Shown here: piece after piece, positions 1-6,735 of the stretch | Layout: every line of letters starts with the position of its first letter | Position numbering within the stretch: the first letter of the stretch is position 1 | NCBI GenBank assembly: GCA_020025455.1 | Contig: JAHHSC010000030.1 | Coordinates: 1 to 14,288, forward strand | Source: Lawsonibacter sp. | GTDB taxonomy: Bacteria; Bacillota; Clostridia; Oscillospirales; Oscillospiraceae | Length of the DNA stretch: 14,288 bases | Direction: 5' to 3' | The notes under the pieces: model-generated | Database searches by the model: none | What the model was told of the DNA's origin: nothing | The model's input: the letters and a program-made list of their open reading frames with translations, nothing else | Program-made: the position numbers and the translations under genes

Positions 1-1
1 C

Positions 2-994
2 TCACACATAGCCGTACATTCCCCGAACGGACACCTCACCGGCAGACAGGGCCTTTCTTGTTCCGTCGGGCAGCTCCACCACAAGCCGGAACTGGTCATC
101 CACCTCCAGGGCGCGGGCCTCCTGGCGGGAGACGGGAGAGATGAGCTGAACCTGGTTGCCGGGCGTTATGCAGTCGGCCCGGTACTTGTCCAGATACTCC
201 TGTCGGTTATCCGGGAAGCCGCCGTAGGCCCGGTCCAGGGCCTTCACAATGGCGGCCGCCAGCTCTGCCCGGCGTACCGGACGGCCGAGCTCCTGACTCA
301 GCGAGGTGGCCATATCCCGCAGCTCCGGGTCAAAGTCCTCTCTGGTCTGGTTCACGTTCACCCCAATGCCGGTAACCAGGTACTGAAGGGCATTGGTCTC
401 GCTCTCCAGCCCCAATTCGGTGAGGATGCCCACCAGCTTCTTCCCGTGGAGCACAATGTCGTTGGTCCACTTGATCTGGGGGCGGAGCCCACAGCATTCC
501 TCAATGCCATCGCATACAGCCACCGCCGCCCAGGCGGTGAAGTCGGCCACGTCCTGGGGCGGGAGGTCGGGCCGCAGCAGGGCGGTCAGGTAGAGTCCCT
601 TCCCCTTGGGGGACTGGAACGACCGGCCCAGACGGCCCCGCCCTCCGGTCTGCTCGTCGGCGATGATCACCAGCCCCTCCGGTGCCCCCGCCATAGCCCG
701 GCGCTTGCACTCCGTATTGGTGGAGTCGATGGTGTCCAGACACAGCAGCTCCGACCCGATCCGACAGCCCGCCAGCGGCCCGGCCAGTTCGCCCTCCCGC
801 ACCCGATCGGGGGCCGCGTCCAGCCGATACCCCCGGTTGGGGGCCGAGTCGATCTCATATCCCTCCTGGCGCAGGGCCGCGATGGCCTTCCAGACGGCGG
901 CCCGGCTGATGCCCAGCGCGCGGCTCATGGCCTCCCCGGATAGGTACTTTCCCTGATTCTCCCGCAGCAATGACAAGATTGATTCCCGGCTCAT
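2..994 (-). CDS. birA: Bifunctional biotin--[acetyl-CoA-carboxylase] ligase / biotin operon repressor BirA
   Basis: BirA activates biotin to biotinyl-5'-AMP and transfers it to the carrier lysine of biotin-dependent carboxylases and decarboxylases; two-domain forms also repress biotin genes. The 330-residue protein has an N-terminal winged helix (about residues 4-60, with the segment SRAAVWKAIAALRQEGY), the ligase loop GGRGRLGR at 117-124, KWTND at 175-179 followed by the GKKLVGI lysines, and a small C-terminal SH3-like domain ending in SAGEVSVRGMYGYV. This is the usual length for a two-domain BirA. I chose the ATG at 994 because GGAGGG lies 6 nt upstream; an in-frame TTG at 1042 would add 16 residues but has no good ribosome binding site. 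No biotin genes are visible in the window, so its repressor targets are elsewhere. The stop codon lies at the very edge of the window. Confidence 0.96.
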   Translation of the reverse strand: MSRESILSLLRENQGKYLSGEAMSRALGISRAAVWKAIAALRQEGYEIDSAPNRGYRLDAAPDRVREGELAGPLAGCRIGSELLCLDTIDSTNTECKRRAMAGAPEGLVIIADEQTGGRGRLGRSFQSPKGKGLYLTALLRPDLPPQDVADFTAWAAVAVCDGIEECCGLRPQIKWTNDIVLHGKKLVGILTELGLESETNALQYLVTGIGVNVNQTREDFDPELRDMATSLSQELGRPVRRAELAAAIVKALDRAYGGFPDNRQEYLDKYRADCITPGNQVQLISPVSRQEARALEVDDQFRLVVELPDGTRKALSAGEVSVRGMYGYV

Positions 995-1086
995 GGCGGT
1001 CCCTCCAACTACATTCTGTAATTTATCGTCAAAATAGTTCAAATCGTTTTCGCTTTTTCCGCTGTTATCGCGCGTTTCTCTTCTCT

Positions 1087-1115
1087 ATTATAGGGTCCCG
1101 GTCCATGATCGTCAA
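1087..1115 (-). promoter_or_regulatory. Sigma-A type promoter of birA
   Basis: On the minus strand TTGACG (1115-1110) is followed after exactly 17 bp by TATAAT (1092-1087). It lies about 90 nt upstream of the birA start codon and reads toward it. The fit to the housekeeping consensus is 5/6 and 6/6. Confidence 0.8.
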
Positions 1116-1159
1116 CCTGGATTCTCCCCAGTTTACGTTCTGCTTCGGCCCTCGGGCAC

Positions 1160-1191
1160 AAAAAAGGGAGCGGCTCTGCCGCTCCCTTTTG
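1160..1191 (-). terminator. Intrinsic terminator downstream of hpf
   Basis: A perfect 13-bp stem (1162-1174 with 1178-1190) and a 3-nt loop begin 6 bp after the hpf stop codon. Read on the minus strand it ends in a run of six T, as expected for the end of the hpf transcript. The other strand has four T, so weak activity in both directions is possible. It also separates hpf from the birA promoter. Confidence 0.88.
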
Positions 1192-1196
1192 TTCAT

Positions 1197-1748
1197 TTAC
1201 TGCTCGTCCTCGATCAGACCATAGTCCCCGTCGTAGCGGCGGTAGACAACCGCAAAGGTCCCGTCCGCATCCTCGTCCTTGAAGGCGAAAAAGCTGTGGC
1301 CCAGCAGGTTCATCTGCAAAATGGCCTCGTCCTTGGACATGGGCTTGATGGGGAAGGTCTTGCTGCGGATGATCCGGTATTCGCCCTCTTCTGGCTCATC
1401 GGGAGCAAAGGAGGACTGTTCGGCGGCGTCCACGGTGCGCTCGAACGCGCCCTGACGGAGCCGTTTCTCCAGGCGGGTCTTGTTCTTGCGGATCTGCCGC
1501 TCCAGAGTCGTCACCGCGGCGTCAATGGAAGCGTGCATATCAGAGGTGCTCTCAGACACACGGAAGATGGTCCCGCTGGAGCGGATCGTGATCTCAACCC
1601 GATTCAGCCGCTCCTTCTCCACGCTGAAGGTAACCGACGCGGTGGCGTCTTCCTTAAAGAAGCGATCCAGTTTGCCAACCTTTTTCTCTGCATAGGTGTG
1701 GACGGCCTTGGGGAGTTCAACCTTTTTGTCCGTAAACACAAATTTCAT
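1197..1748 (-). CDS. hpf: Ribosome hibernation promoting factor, long form (HPF/YvyD)
   Basis: Long HPF binds the 30S decoding region and pairs two 70S ribosomes into inactive 100S dimers in stationary phase or stress. The 183-residue protein has the N-terminal beta-alpha-beta HPF/RaiA domain (about 1-98), a charged linker (about 100-122) and the C-terminal dimerisation domain (about 123-183, with EYRIIRSKTFPIKPMSKDEAILQMNLLGHSFFAF). This two-domain layout separates it from short HPF and from YfiA. The ATG is preceded by AAAGGAG at good distance. It is monocistronic: its own promoter lies upstream and a strong hairpin terminator immediately downstream. Family identity is certain from the C-terminal domain pattern. 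Confidence 0.97.
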   Translation of the reverse strand: MKFVFTDKKVELPKAVHTYAEKKVGKLDRFFKEDATASVTFSVEKERLNRVEITIRSSGTIFRVSESTSDMHASIDAAVTTLERQIRKNKTRLEKRLRQGAFERTVDAAEQSSFAPDEPEEGEYRIIRSKTFPIKPMSKDEAILQMNLLGHSFFAFKDEDADGTFAVVYRRYDGDYGLIEDEQ

Positions 1749-1768
1749 AATTTCCGCTCCTTTCGCCC

Positions 1769-1842
1769 TGACAGGCTGGTGTCAAACGGGAATTTCTCCC
1801 GTCCTATGCACTTATTATACCACAACAAAGGCGAAAATCCAG
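1769..1842 (-). promoter_or_regulatory. hpf promoter (extended -10) and hairpin-bearing 5' UTR
   Basis: TATAAT at 1819-1814 (minus strand) is preceded by TGG, making an extended -10. The -35 position (CTGGAT, 1842-1837) is poor. The predicted start near 1807 gives a leader of about 58 nt. It contains two short perfect stems, TGACA/TGTCA (1769-1784) and ACGGGA/TCCCGT (1786-1802), which would sit just upstream of the ribosome binding site. Confidence 0.6.
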
Positions 1843-1904
1843 TCTATTTTGTGAAATATTTCTAAACACTCTGGGAAGCGGCCCGGCGCAAGGGCTGGCA
1901 AGGC

Positions 1905-3065
1905 TCAGCCCTTGACCATTTTCCCCCCAATGAAAACAGCCCGGACCCGGCTGAGCGCATTGACGGGATGCCCGCTCATCACAACGATATCCGCGTCTTT
2001 GCCCGGGGTCAGGGACCCCACCCGGTCATCAATGCCGACTATTTGGGCAGGCCGGATGGTGATGGCGGCCAGAGCAGACTCGGGGATCATGCCCGCCTTC
2101 ACCGCCAGGGTGGCACACAGGGGCAGGTACTGGATGGGCACCTCGGGATGATCGGTGCAGATGGCGGCGTGGATGCCGTGGAGGGTGAGAACGGCGGGCG
2201 TCTCAGGGGTCATGTTCACCAGCTCCGGCTTGGACCGGTCGCCCAGAATGGGGCCGGTGATAACGGGTATGTCCTCGCGGTCCAGCAGGTCGGGGATCAA
2301 ATGGGACTCGGTCCCGTGGACGATGACGCACTTCAGGCCGAACTCCTTGGCAATGCGGATGCCCGTGGCGATGTCGTCCGCCCGGTGGGCATGGATGTGC
2401 ACGGGCAGCTCCCCCCGGACCACAGGCAGCAGCGCCTCCAGCTTGGCATCGTAGTCGGGCTTCTCCTCGTCCTCGTCCGCCTCGGCCCGGTCCATCTTTT
2501 CGGCGTACTCCACCGCCTTGGCCAGATTCTCTCGGATGATCGCGGCGGTAGCCATGCGTGTCATGGGACCCTCGTGGCGGTCATTGTAGACCGTCTTGGG
2601 ATTCTCACCCAACGCCAGCTTCATGGCCACAGGGGCCTTCACCACCATCTCGTCCACCCAGCGTCCCGCTGTCTTGATGGCAGCCAGCTGTCCGCTGATG
2701 GGGTTGGCGGAGCCGGGTCCGGTGACCACGGTGGTGACGCCCGCGTTCCGGGCCTCCTCAAAGCAGCGGTCCCGGGGGTTGATGGCGTCAATGGCCCGCA
2801 GATTGGGCGTGCAGGGGTCGGTGGCCTCGTTGCCGTCGTCCCCCTCAAAGCCCAGCCCGTCCCCGAACATTCCCAGGTGGCAGTGGGCGTCAATGAAGCC
2901 GGGCATGATGTGTCCGCCCTGTGCGTCCAGGGTCTCCCCCTCCCAGTGGTCGGGGGCCTCCTCCATGGGGCCGACCTGAGCGATTTTGGTGTCGGACACG
3001 GCCACATAGCCGTTTGGTATGGTAAGTCCGTCCATCGTATGGACGGTTCCGTTGATGATGAGCAT
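1905..3065 (-). CDS. Metal-dependent amidohydrolase (imidazolonepropionase-like subgroup)
   Basis: This is a 386-residue amidohydrolase-superfamily enzyme with a TIM-barrel fold, predicted cytosolic. It shows the N-terminal beta-sandwich strand and PGFIDAHCHLG (metal ligands His61 and His63), the block MKLALGENPK (149 onward, where this subgroup has its active-site lysine), HIHAHR at 223-228, VHGTESH at 250, TDHP with the catalytic Asp305, and the C-terminal return strands with GSLTPGKDADIVVMSGHP. These motifs resemble uncharacterised relatives of imidazolonepropionase and adenine deaminase rather than any enzyme of known substrate. An acidic insert (about 194-204) is unusual but looks surface-exposed. 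CGGAGG sits 7 nt before the ATG. No flanking gene points to a pathway, so the substrate is unknown. An 8-bp hairpin (1890-1913) straddles the stop codon but has no T-run. Confidence 0.92.
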   Translation of the reverse strand: MLIINGTVHTMDGLTIPNGYVAVSDTKIAQVGPMEEAPDHWEGETLDAQGGHIMPGFIDAHCHLGMFGDGLGFEGDDGNEATDPCTPNLRAIDAINPRDRCFEEARNAGVTTVVTGPGSANPISGQLAAIKTAGRWVDEMVVKAPVAMKLALGENPKTVYNDRHEGPMTRMATAAIIRENLAKAVEYAEKMDRAEADEDEEKPDYDAKLEALLPVVRGELPVHIHAHRADDIATGIRIAKEFGLKCVIVHGTESHLIPDLLDREDIPVITGPILGDRSKPELVNMTPETPAVLTLHGIHAAICTDHPEVPIQYLPLCATLAVKAGMIPESALAAITIRPAQIVGIDDRVGSLTPGKDADIVVMSGHPVNALSRVRAVFIGGKMVKG

Positions 3066-3108
3066 GGTTTTTCCTCCGATTTGGGCAAAAAAGCCCCCTT
3101 GTTTCGAC

Positions 3109-3136
3109 TTGTTTTCACGGTTAGCCGTGGTATGCT
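3109..3136 (+). promoter_or_regulatory. Candidate plus-strand promoter with inverted repeat in its spacer
   Basis: TTGTTT (3109-3114), a 16-bp spacer and TATGCT (3131-3136) with TGG just before it (extended -10). The spacer contains the inverted repeat CACGG-TTAG-CCGTG (3116-3129), which could be an operator. It points away from the amidohydrolase gene and toward the orphan terminator at 3189-3215. The match is moderate. Confidence 0.4.
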
Positions 3137-3142
3137 GATACA

Positions 3143-3215
3143 GCAGCTGACCAATGTCTTTTCCTGTGCGAGCACTTTACGCACACTTAGGGCGCCCACA
3201 GGGCGCTCTTTTTTT
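3143..3215 (+). ncRNA. Candidate small RNA of about 73 nt
   Basis: Between the promoter-like sequence and a clear plus-strand terminator lies a stretch with no open reading frame preceded by a ribosome binding site. The predicted transcript has about 20 nt of single strand, a stem TGTGCG/CGCACA (3165-3170 with 3180-3185) and then the terminator hairpin. It is antisense to whatever leader the amidohydrolase mRNA has. I do not recognise a known RNA family. The terminator is the firm part; the RNA is inferred from it. Confidence 0.35.
3189..3215 (+). terminator. Plus-strand intrinsic terminator without an upstream plus-strand gene
   Basis: A 9-bp stem (3189-3197 with 3201-3209, one G-T pair) and a 3-nt loop run directly into seven T (3209-3215). 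On the minus strand no T-run follows, so it works only for plus-strand transcription. No plus-strand gene precedes it anywhere in the window. Confidence 0.75.
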
Positions 3216-3225
3216 ATTCCGGGCT

Positions 3226-3256
3226 TAAAAATAGGCCGCCGCAGACTGCGGCGGCC
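3226..3256 (-). terminator. Terminator of the yabP-yabQ-divIC-yabR operon
   Basis: A 10-bp perfect GC-rich stem (GGCCGCCGCA/TGCGGCGGCC, 3234-3256, 3-nt loop) is followed on the minus strand by TATTTTTA. It starts 16 bp beyond the S1 gene stop codon. Confidence 0.82.
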
Positions 3257-3272
3257 CAAACTTGGCTGCTTC

Positions 3273-3776
3273 TCAGCGGCGGTTCCCGCCGCCGTTGCGG
3301 CGATTTCCGCCCTTTTTCTCCAGATAGCGCAGCTCTGCCAGCTTGCTGTCAGATGCCTGCATGAACTGCTTCAAGCGGTCTTCAAAATCGGTAGGCTCCT
3401 TGGGGGCCGGGCGAACATAGCCCACGGGGCGGGAGGAATTTCCATAGTGGGGCCGCTGGCCGCCATTCCCGTTCCCACGATTATTATTGTTGTTGAAGCG
3501 CTGGCCGCCGCCGGCGGGCCGGGGAGAACGCTGGGGGGGAGGTGAACACTGCTTGATTGAAAGATTGATTCGATTGACCTGGTCAACGCCGATGACCTTG
3601 ACCTTGACCTCCTGACCCTCGTGCAGGTATTCAGACACCTCGTTCACGTAAGAATACGCAATTTCTGAGATATGTACCAGACCGGACTTACCCTCCGGCA
3701 GCGCCACAAAAGCGCCAAACTTCGTAATCCCAGTCACCTTACCGTCCACAATGGACCCAACACCAAACTCCATCAC
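3273..3776 (-). CDS. yabR: S1-domain RNA-binding protein (YabR/YugI type) with disordered Asn/Gly-rich linker
   Basis: Residues 5-75 form one S1 domain (VGSIVDGKVTGITKFGAFVAL, then SGLVHISEI and NLSIKQ). A low-complexity linker (about 78-127) follows, rich in Pro, Gly, Arg and Asn with five consecutive Asn. A conserved tail FEDRLKQFMQASDSKLAELRYLEKK then leads into an Arg/Gly end (GGNRRNGGGNRR). Single-S1 proteins of this kind associate with ribosomes or mRNA and act in post-transcriptional control in Firmicutes. The place directly after divIC matches yabR of Bacillus, which is why I use that symbol. At 167 residues it is longer than the roughly 130 usual, because of the linker. Start: GTG at 3776 (12 nt after AGGAGG) or ATG at 3773; these differ by one residue. 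Confidence 0.88.
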   Translation of the reverse strand: MMEFGVGSIVDGKVTGITKFGAFVALPEGKSGLVHISEIAYSYVNEVSEYLHEGQEVKVKVIGVDQVNRINLSIKQCSPPPQRSPRPAGGGQRFNNNNNRGNGNGGQRPHYGNSSRPVGYVRPAPKEPTDFEDRLKQFMQASDSKLAELRYLEKKGGNRRNGGGNRR

Positions 3777-3841
3777 TGACCGCTATATCCTCCTTGTAAA
3801 TTGTCCTCCGCCGCGGACACACACCGCGTACGGAAGCTCTG

Positions 3842-4117
3842 TCAGTTCGCCACATCGATGTACAGCTCCTCGCCGGCCTTCACAAAGCCCTTATCGCGGG
3901 CTACCTGCTCCAGCATTTCGGGGTCGTCGCTGTGTTCGATGGCGTCCTCCAGCTCTCGATTTTTCATCTGCTGGGATGCCACCTGCCGGGCCAGACCGTC
4001 CTTTTCGGTTTGGACGCCCTGGATGCGCCCTCTCAGATCCAGAAGGGAGGTCGCCATGTAGATCAACAGCACCAGCACGATGATTTTGGTCAAAAAACCG
4101 GCTCGTTTGAAGGTCAT
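3842..4117 (-). CDS. divIC: Septum formation initiator DivIC/FtsB
   Basis: This is a 91-residue bitopic division protein. A short basic N-terminus (MTFKRAG) is followed by one membrane segment (about residues 9-25), a coiled coil (about 28-62) and the family's compact end, ARDKGFVKAGEELYIDVAN. DivIC/FtsB forms the FtsQ-FtsB-FtsL (DivIB-DivIC-FtsL) complex that activates septal peptidoglycan synthesis. The position between yabQ and the S1 gene is the Bacillus/Clostridium order. I chose the ATG at 4117 because GGAG lies 10 nt upstream and the protein then starts just before the membrane helix; an ATG at 4165 would add 16 residues without family support. The whole 5' four-fifths of the gene is also covered by the open yabQ frame. 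Confidence 0.9.
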   Translation of the reverse strand: MTFKRAGFLTKIIVLVLLIYMATSLLDLRGRIQGVQTEKDGLARQVASQQMKNRELEDAIEHSDDPEMLEQVARDKGFVKAGEELYIDVAN

Positions 4118-4610
4118 TGGCAGTCTCTCCTCTCTCGCGGGCAGCACGCCGATTGATAACACCATCCATCTCTGTAGGTTTCCTTTTTATTCTATACCAT
4201 TTCACCCTAAAAAGGAAGATGTTTTTGATAATTTTTTCTGTTTTCTTCCCCATTTTCCGCAGCAGCCCCAACGGGAAAATCAAGATGTTCCACAAAACAG
4301 AAGCCGCGTCCGCCAGCTTGTAGCCAACGGCCAGCATCAGCGGGCTGAGAGTCAAAAAATAGACCGCTCCGCCTGCCAGGCAGAACACCGCGCCATAGAG
4401 CCGGATGTATCCGCCCCAGGCCGACTGGGACCAGAGGAACAGGGCCGCCGTAGCCGTCAGCCAAAAGCCCAGATCCAGCACGGAAGCAAGCAGCGGAAGC
4501 TTCATCCGTGCCCGGAGCACGCGGAGCAGGTCATAAAAAAGGCCCAGTCCTCCTCCCAGAAGCAGGGCCTGGCAGAGGGCCCTGGCCTGGGATGCAACCT
4601 CAGCCGTCAC
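3891..4610 (-). CDS. yabQ: Spore cortex protein YabQ, with a reading frame running through divIC
   Basis: YabQ is a sporulation membrane protein needed for cortex formation in Bacillus. Residues 1-150 fit the family: LLLGGGLGLFYDLLRVLR near the N-terminus, about four membrane segments (roughly 9-28, 40-58, 66-86, 93-115) and a basic region (KKTEKIIKNIFLF, then KWYRIKRKP). I chose the GTG at 4610, which overlaps the yabP stop as GTGA and implies translational coupling; an in-frame TTG at 4631 is the alternative. The frame finds no stop before 3891, so the protein would be 239 residues and overlap divIC by 227 nt. The last 75 or so residues are Arg/Gly/Pro-rich and look like an out-of-frame reading of divIC. 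Either the tail is a tolerated extension or a short frameshift removed the normal stop; one other frame has TGA overlapping the divIC ATG. Confidence 0.85.
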   Translation of the reverse strand: MTAEVASQARALCQALLLGGGLGLFYDLLRVLRARMKLPLLASVLDLGFWLTATAALFLWSQSAWGGYIRLYGAVFCLAGGAVYFLTLSPLMLAVGYKLADAASVLWNILIFPLGLLRKMGKKTEKIIKNIFLFRVKWYRIKRKPTEMDGVINRRAARERGETANDLQTSRFFDQNHRAGAVDLHGDLPSGSERAHPGRPNRKGRSGPAGGIPADEKSRAGGRHRTQRRPRNAGAGSPR

Positions 4611-4888
4611 GGGCCAAACAGGCGGCTCCAAAGCCCGCCGCCTCTGCCCGGCGTCTCCACATCGTAGCTCAGGCTGGTCACCCGCCCTTCCACCTTCAGG
4701 TCGCCGCCGTCCAGGGACAGCTGCTCAATGTGCAGCCCCTCCCCCTGAATCTCCATGCCCCCCTGGCTGGTCGTAAGCAGGATGGACTCCTCGTCGAAGC
4801 GCTCCACCTCCTCCACCCCGGATACCAGCAGCCGCTCCCGATCTTCCAGCAGGACCCGGTGCTCCGGCTTAACTTCCTCATATTCCAC
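4607..4888 (-). CDS. yabP: Sporulation protein YabP
   Basis: This 93-residue protein matches the small YabP/YqfC family: RVLLEDRERLLVSGVEEVERFDEESILLTTSQG, then GEGLHIEQLSLDGGDLKVEGRVTSLSY and an end with WSRLFGP. YabP works with YabQ and is needed for normal spore coat and cortex assembly on the outer forespore membrane in Bacillus, where it is under the mother-cell sigma factor SigE. The start is GTG at 4888 with AAAGGAGG 9-10 nt upstream. It is the first gene of a four-gene minus-strand operon. The usual upstream neighbours (S4-domain yabO, HU) are absent here; a divergent MBL-fold gene takes their place. Confidence 0.9.
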   Translation of the reverse strand: MEYEEVKPEHRVLLEDRERLLVSGVEEVERFDEESILLTTSQGGMEIQGEGLHIEQLSLDGGDLKVEGRVTSLSYDVETPGRGGGLWSRLFGP

Positions 4889-5067
4889 AGACCACTCCCT
4901 CCTTTCTCCTCCAGTCTATGGCCTGGGGCCTTTCACTATACCCTTTTTACAGGATTCACAAAATCATGTAGAATTTCCCCCATTTTGGGTGTACAATATA
5001 GATACGATGAGTTTTTGTACCTGTCGTTTTGCCTGAGGCGTATCCCAAATATTAAGGAGGAACCCGT
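4889..5067. promoter_or_regulatory. Divergent intergenic region between yabP and the MBL-fold gene
   Basis: This 179-bp stretch must hold promoters for both directions. Toward yabP, TATAGT (4940-4935) lies 17 bp from a poor TTTTGT. Toward the MBL gene the AT-rich segment 4991-5008 offers TACAAT and TATAGA but no good -35. I could not find a convincing SigE, SigF or SigG promoter for yabP. AAGGAGG just before 5068 is the ribosome binding site of the plus-strand gene. Confidence 0.35.
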
Positions 5068-6666
5068 ATGAAACTGTCTTTTTTCGGCGCGGCCCACGCG
5101 GTCACCGGCAGCTGTCACTGCCTGGAGGTCAACGGCAAGAAGATTCTGATCGACTGCGGCCTGCAGCAGGGCCGGGACGAGTACGATAACAACCGGCTGG
5201 ATTTTGCGCCCGGTTCCATCGACTTTGTTCTGGTCACCCACGCCCACATCGACCATTCCGGACGTATTCCTCTGTTGACTAAGGGCGGCTTCAACGGCCT
5301 TATCTATACCACCCGCCTGACCGGGCAGCTCATGTCCATCATGCTGCGTGACTCTGCCCACATTCAGGAGAGCGATGCCCAGTGGCAGAACCAGAAGGGC
5401 CGGCGTGCCGGCAAGCCTCTGGTGGAGCCGCTCTACACCCTGGCCGATGCGCAGGCGGCGCTGGAGCTGGTCCGCACCAAAGAGTACGGCGAGACGTTTG
5501 ACCTCTGCGAGGGCGTAAAGGTCCGCTTCAACGACGCGGGCCACCTGCTGGGCTCCGCCGCCATCGAGGTCTGGTGCACGGAAAACGGTGTCACGAAGAA
5601 GCTGGTATTTTCCGGCGACCTTGGCAACGTGGACCAGCCTGTCATTCGGGACCCCCAATTCCTCTCTGATGCCGACTATGTGGTGATGGAATCCACCTAC
5701 GGCGACCGCAACCACGAGGTGCCCGAGAGCTATGTGGGTATGCTGGCCCAGCTCATTGACGAGACGTTCTCCAAGGGCGGCAATATCATCATCCCCTCCT
5801 TTGCCGTGGGCCGCACCCAGGAGCTTTTGTACTTCCTGCGCGAGATCAAGGACAAGGGTCTGGTCAAGAGCGCGCCTAACTTCACCGTCTGCGTGGACAG
5901 CCCCCTGGCCGCCGAGGCCACCAAGATCTACGCCGGGGATCTCCACGGCTACCTGGACGAGGAGGCCATCGCGGTCCTCCAGGGCGGCGACGACCTGTTC
6001 ACCTTCCCCGGTCTGACCCTGTCCCAGTCGGTGGAGGAGTCCCGTGCCCTGAACAGCGACCGCACCCCCAAGATCATCATTTCCGCCTCCGGTATGTGCG
6101 ATGCGGGCCGTATCCGCCACCACCTAAAGCACAACCTGTGGCGTCCTGAGTGCGCCGTGGTCTTTGTGGGCTATCAGGCCGAGGGCACGCTGGGCCGCCG
6201 TCTGCTGGATGGTGCCAAGTCCGTCCGGCTCTTCGGGGAGGAGATCGCGGTCAACGCCCGCATCCTCAACTTCCCCGGCCTCAGCTCCCACGCCGACCGG
6301 GATCACCTGCTGGGCTGGATTCAGCACTTCGCTCCGGCTCCTCAGCAGGTCTTTGTGGTGCACGGCGACTCGCCTGTGGCGGAGTTCTTCGCCAACAGCC
6401 TGCAGGAGCTGGGCATCCCCGCCCACGCCCCACTCTATCAGGAGGTCTATGACCTGGCCGCCAATACCATGCTGGATGAGGGCGTGGTGCTGGAGCCCAA
6501 GCGCAAATCCGGCGGTGCCTCCTCCGGCTCCCCCGCCTACCTGCGTCTACAGGACGTGGCCAAGCAGCTGGACGAGTTGGTGGGCCGCAGCCGCGGCAGG
6601 GCCAACAAGGATCTGGGCAAGCTGGCCGACCAGCTGCTTCAGATCATGGAGAAGTGGGACGCGTAA
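5068..6666 (+). CDS. Beta-CASP metallo-beta-lactamase-fold RNA hydrolase (putative RNase)
   Basis: The 532-residue protein has the MBL metal motif HAHIDH (His58, His60, Asp62, His63), a further ligand in AGHLLGSA (His159) and Asp184 in FSGDLG. The beta-CASP domain follows (MESTYGDR, IIPSFAVGRTQELL, SASGMCDAGRIRHHL). The C-terminal RMMBL segment has SSHADRDHLL (His408) and VVHGDSP (His432). All expected metal ligands are present. This architecture is shared with CPSF-73-like and YSH1-type RNA nucleases found in many bacteria; it differs from RNase J. The tail (about 478-532) holds a Ser/Gly-rich stretch and a helical segment ending in KLADQLLQIMEKWDA. AAGGAGG lies 7-8 nt before the ATG. It is probably co-transcribed with the membrane-protein gene 50-70 bp downstream. 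Confidence 0.92.
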   Translation: MKLSFFGAAHAVTGSCHCLEVNGKKILIDCGLQQGRDEYDNNRLDFAPGSIDFVLVTHAHIDHSGRIPLLTKGGFNGLIYTTRLTGQLMSIMLRDSAHIQESDAQWQNQKGRRAGKPLVEPLYTLADAQAALELVRTKEYGETFDLCEGVKVRFNDAGHLLGSAAIEVWCTENGVTKKLVFSGDLGNVDQPVIRDPQFLSDADYVVMESTYGDRNHEVPESYVGMLAQLIDETFSKGGNIIIPSFAVGRTQELLYFLREIKDKGLVKSAPNFTVCVDSPLAAEATKIYAGDLHGYLDEEAIAVLQGGDDLFTFPGLTLSQSVEESRALNSDRTPKIIISASGMCDAGRIRHHLKHNLWRPECAVVFVGYQAEGTLGRRLLDGAKSVRLFGEEIAVNARILNFPGLSSHADRDHLLGWIQHFAPAPQQVFVVHGDSPVAEFFANSLQELGIPAHAPLYQEVYDLAANTMLDEGVVLEPKRKSGGASSGSPAYLRLQDVAKQLDELVGRSRGRANKDLGKLADQLLQIMEKWDA

Positions 6667-6684
6667 CCCGTCCCCCCCTTCTCC

Positions 6685-6705
6685 CCCGCTCCGCCTAGGA
6701 GCGGG
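6685..6705 (+). other. Hairpin overlapping the upstream ribosome binding site of the membrane-protein gene
   Basis: CCCGCTCC (6685-6692) and GGAGCGGG (6698-6705) form an 8-bp perfect stem with a 5-nt loop. No T-run follows, so it is not a classical terminator. The 3' arm contains the GGAG/GGGAG that would serve the ATG at 6715. Confidence 0.55.
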
Positions 6706-6735
6706 AGCAGTAACATGACAGAATGGAGTTTTTTC

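Noticed and set aside
1968..3545. A 525-codon open frame on the plus strand opposite the amidohydrolase and S1 genes
   Set aside because: It is the mirror of two well-supported minus-strand genes in GC-rich DNA, its product is His/Gly/Arg-rich without family features, and it has no ribosome binding site.
4921..5010. A mother-cell (SigE) promoter for yabP, expected from Bacillus
   Set aside because: No segment matched the SigE -10 (CATA-type) with a suitable -35; only weak sigma-A-like elements were seen.
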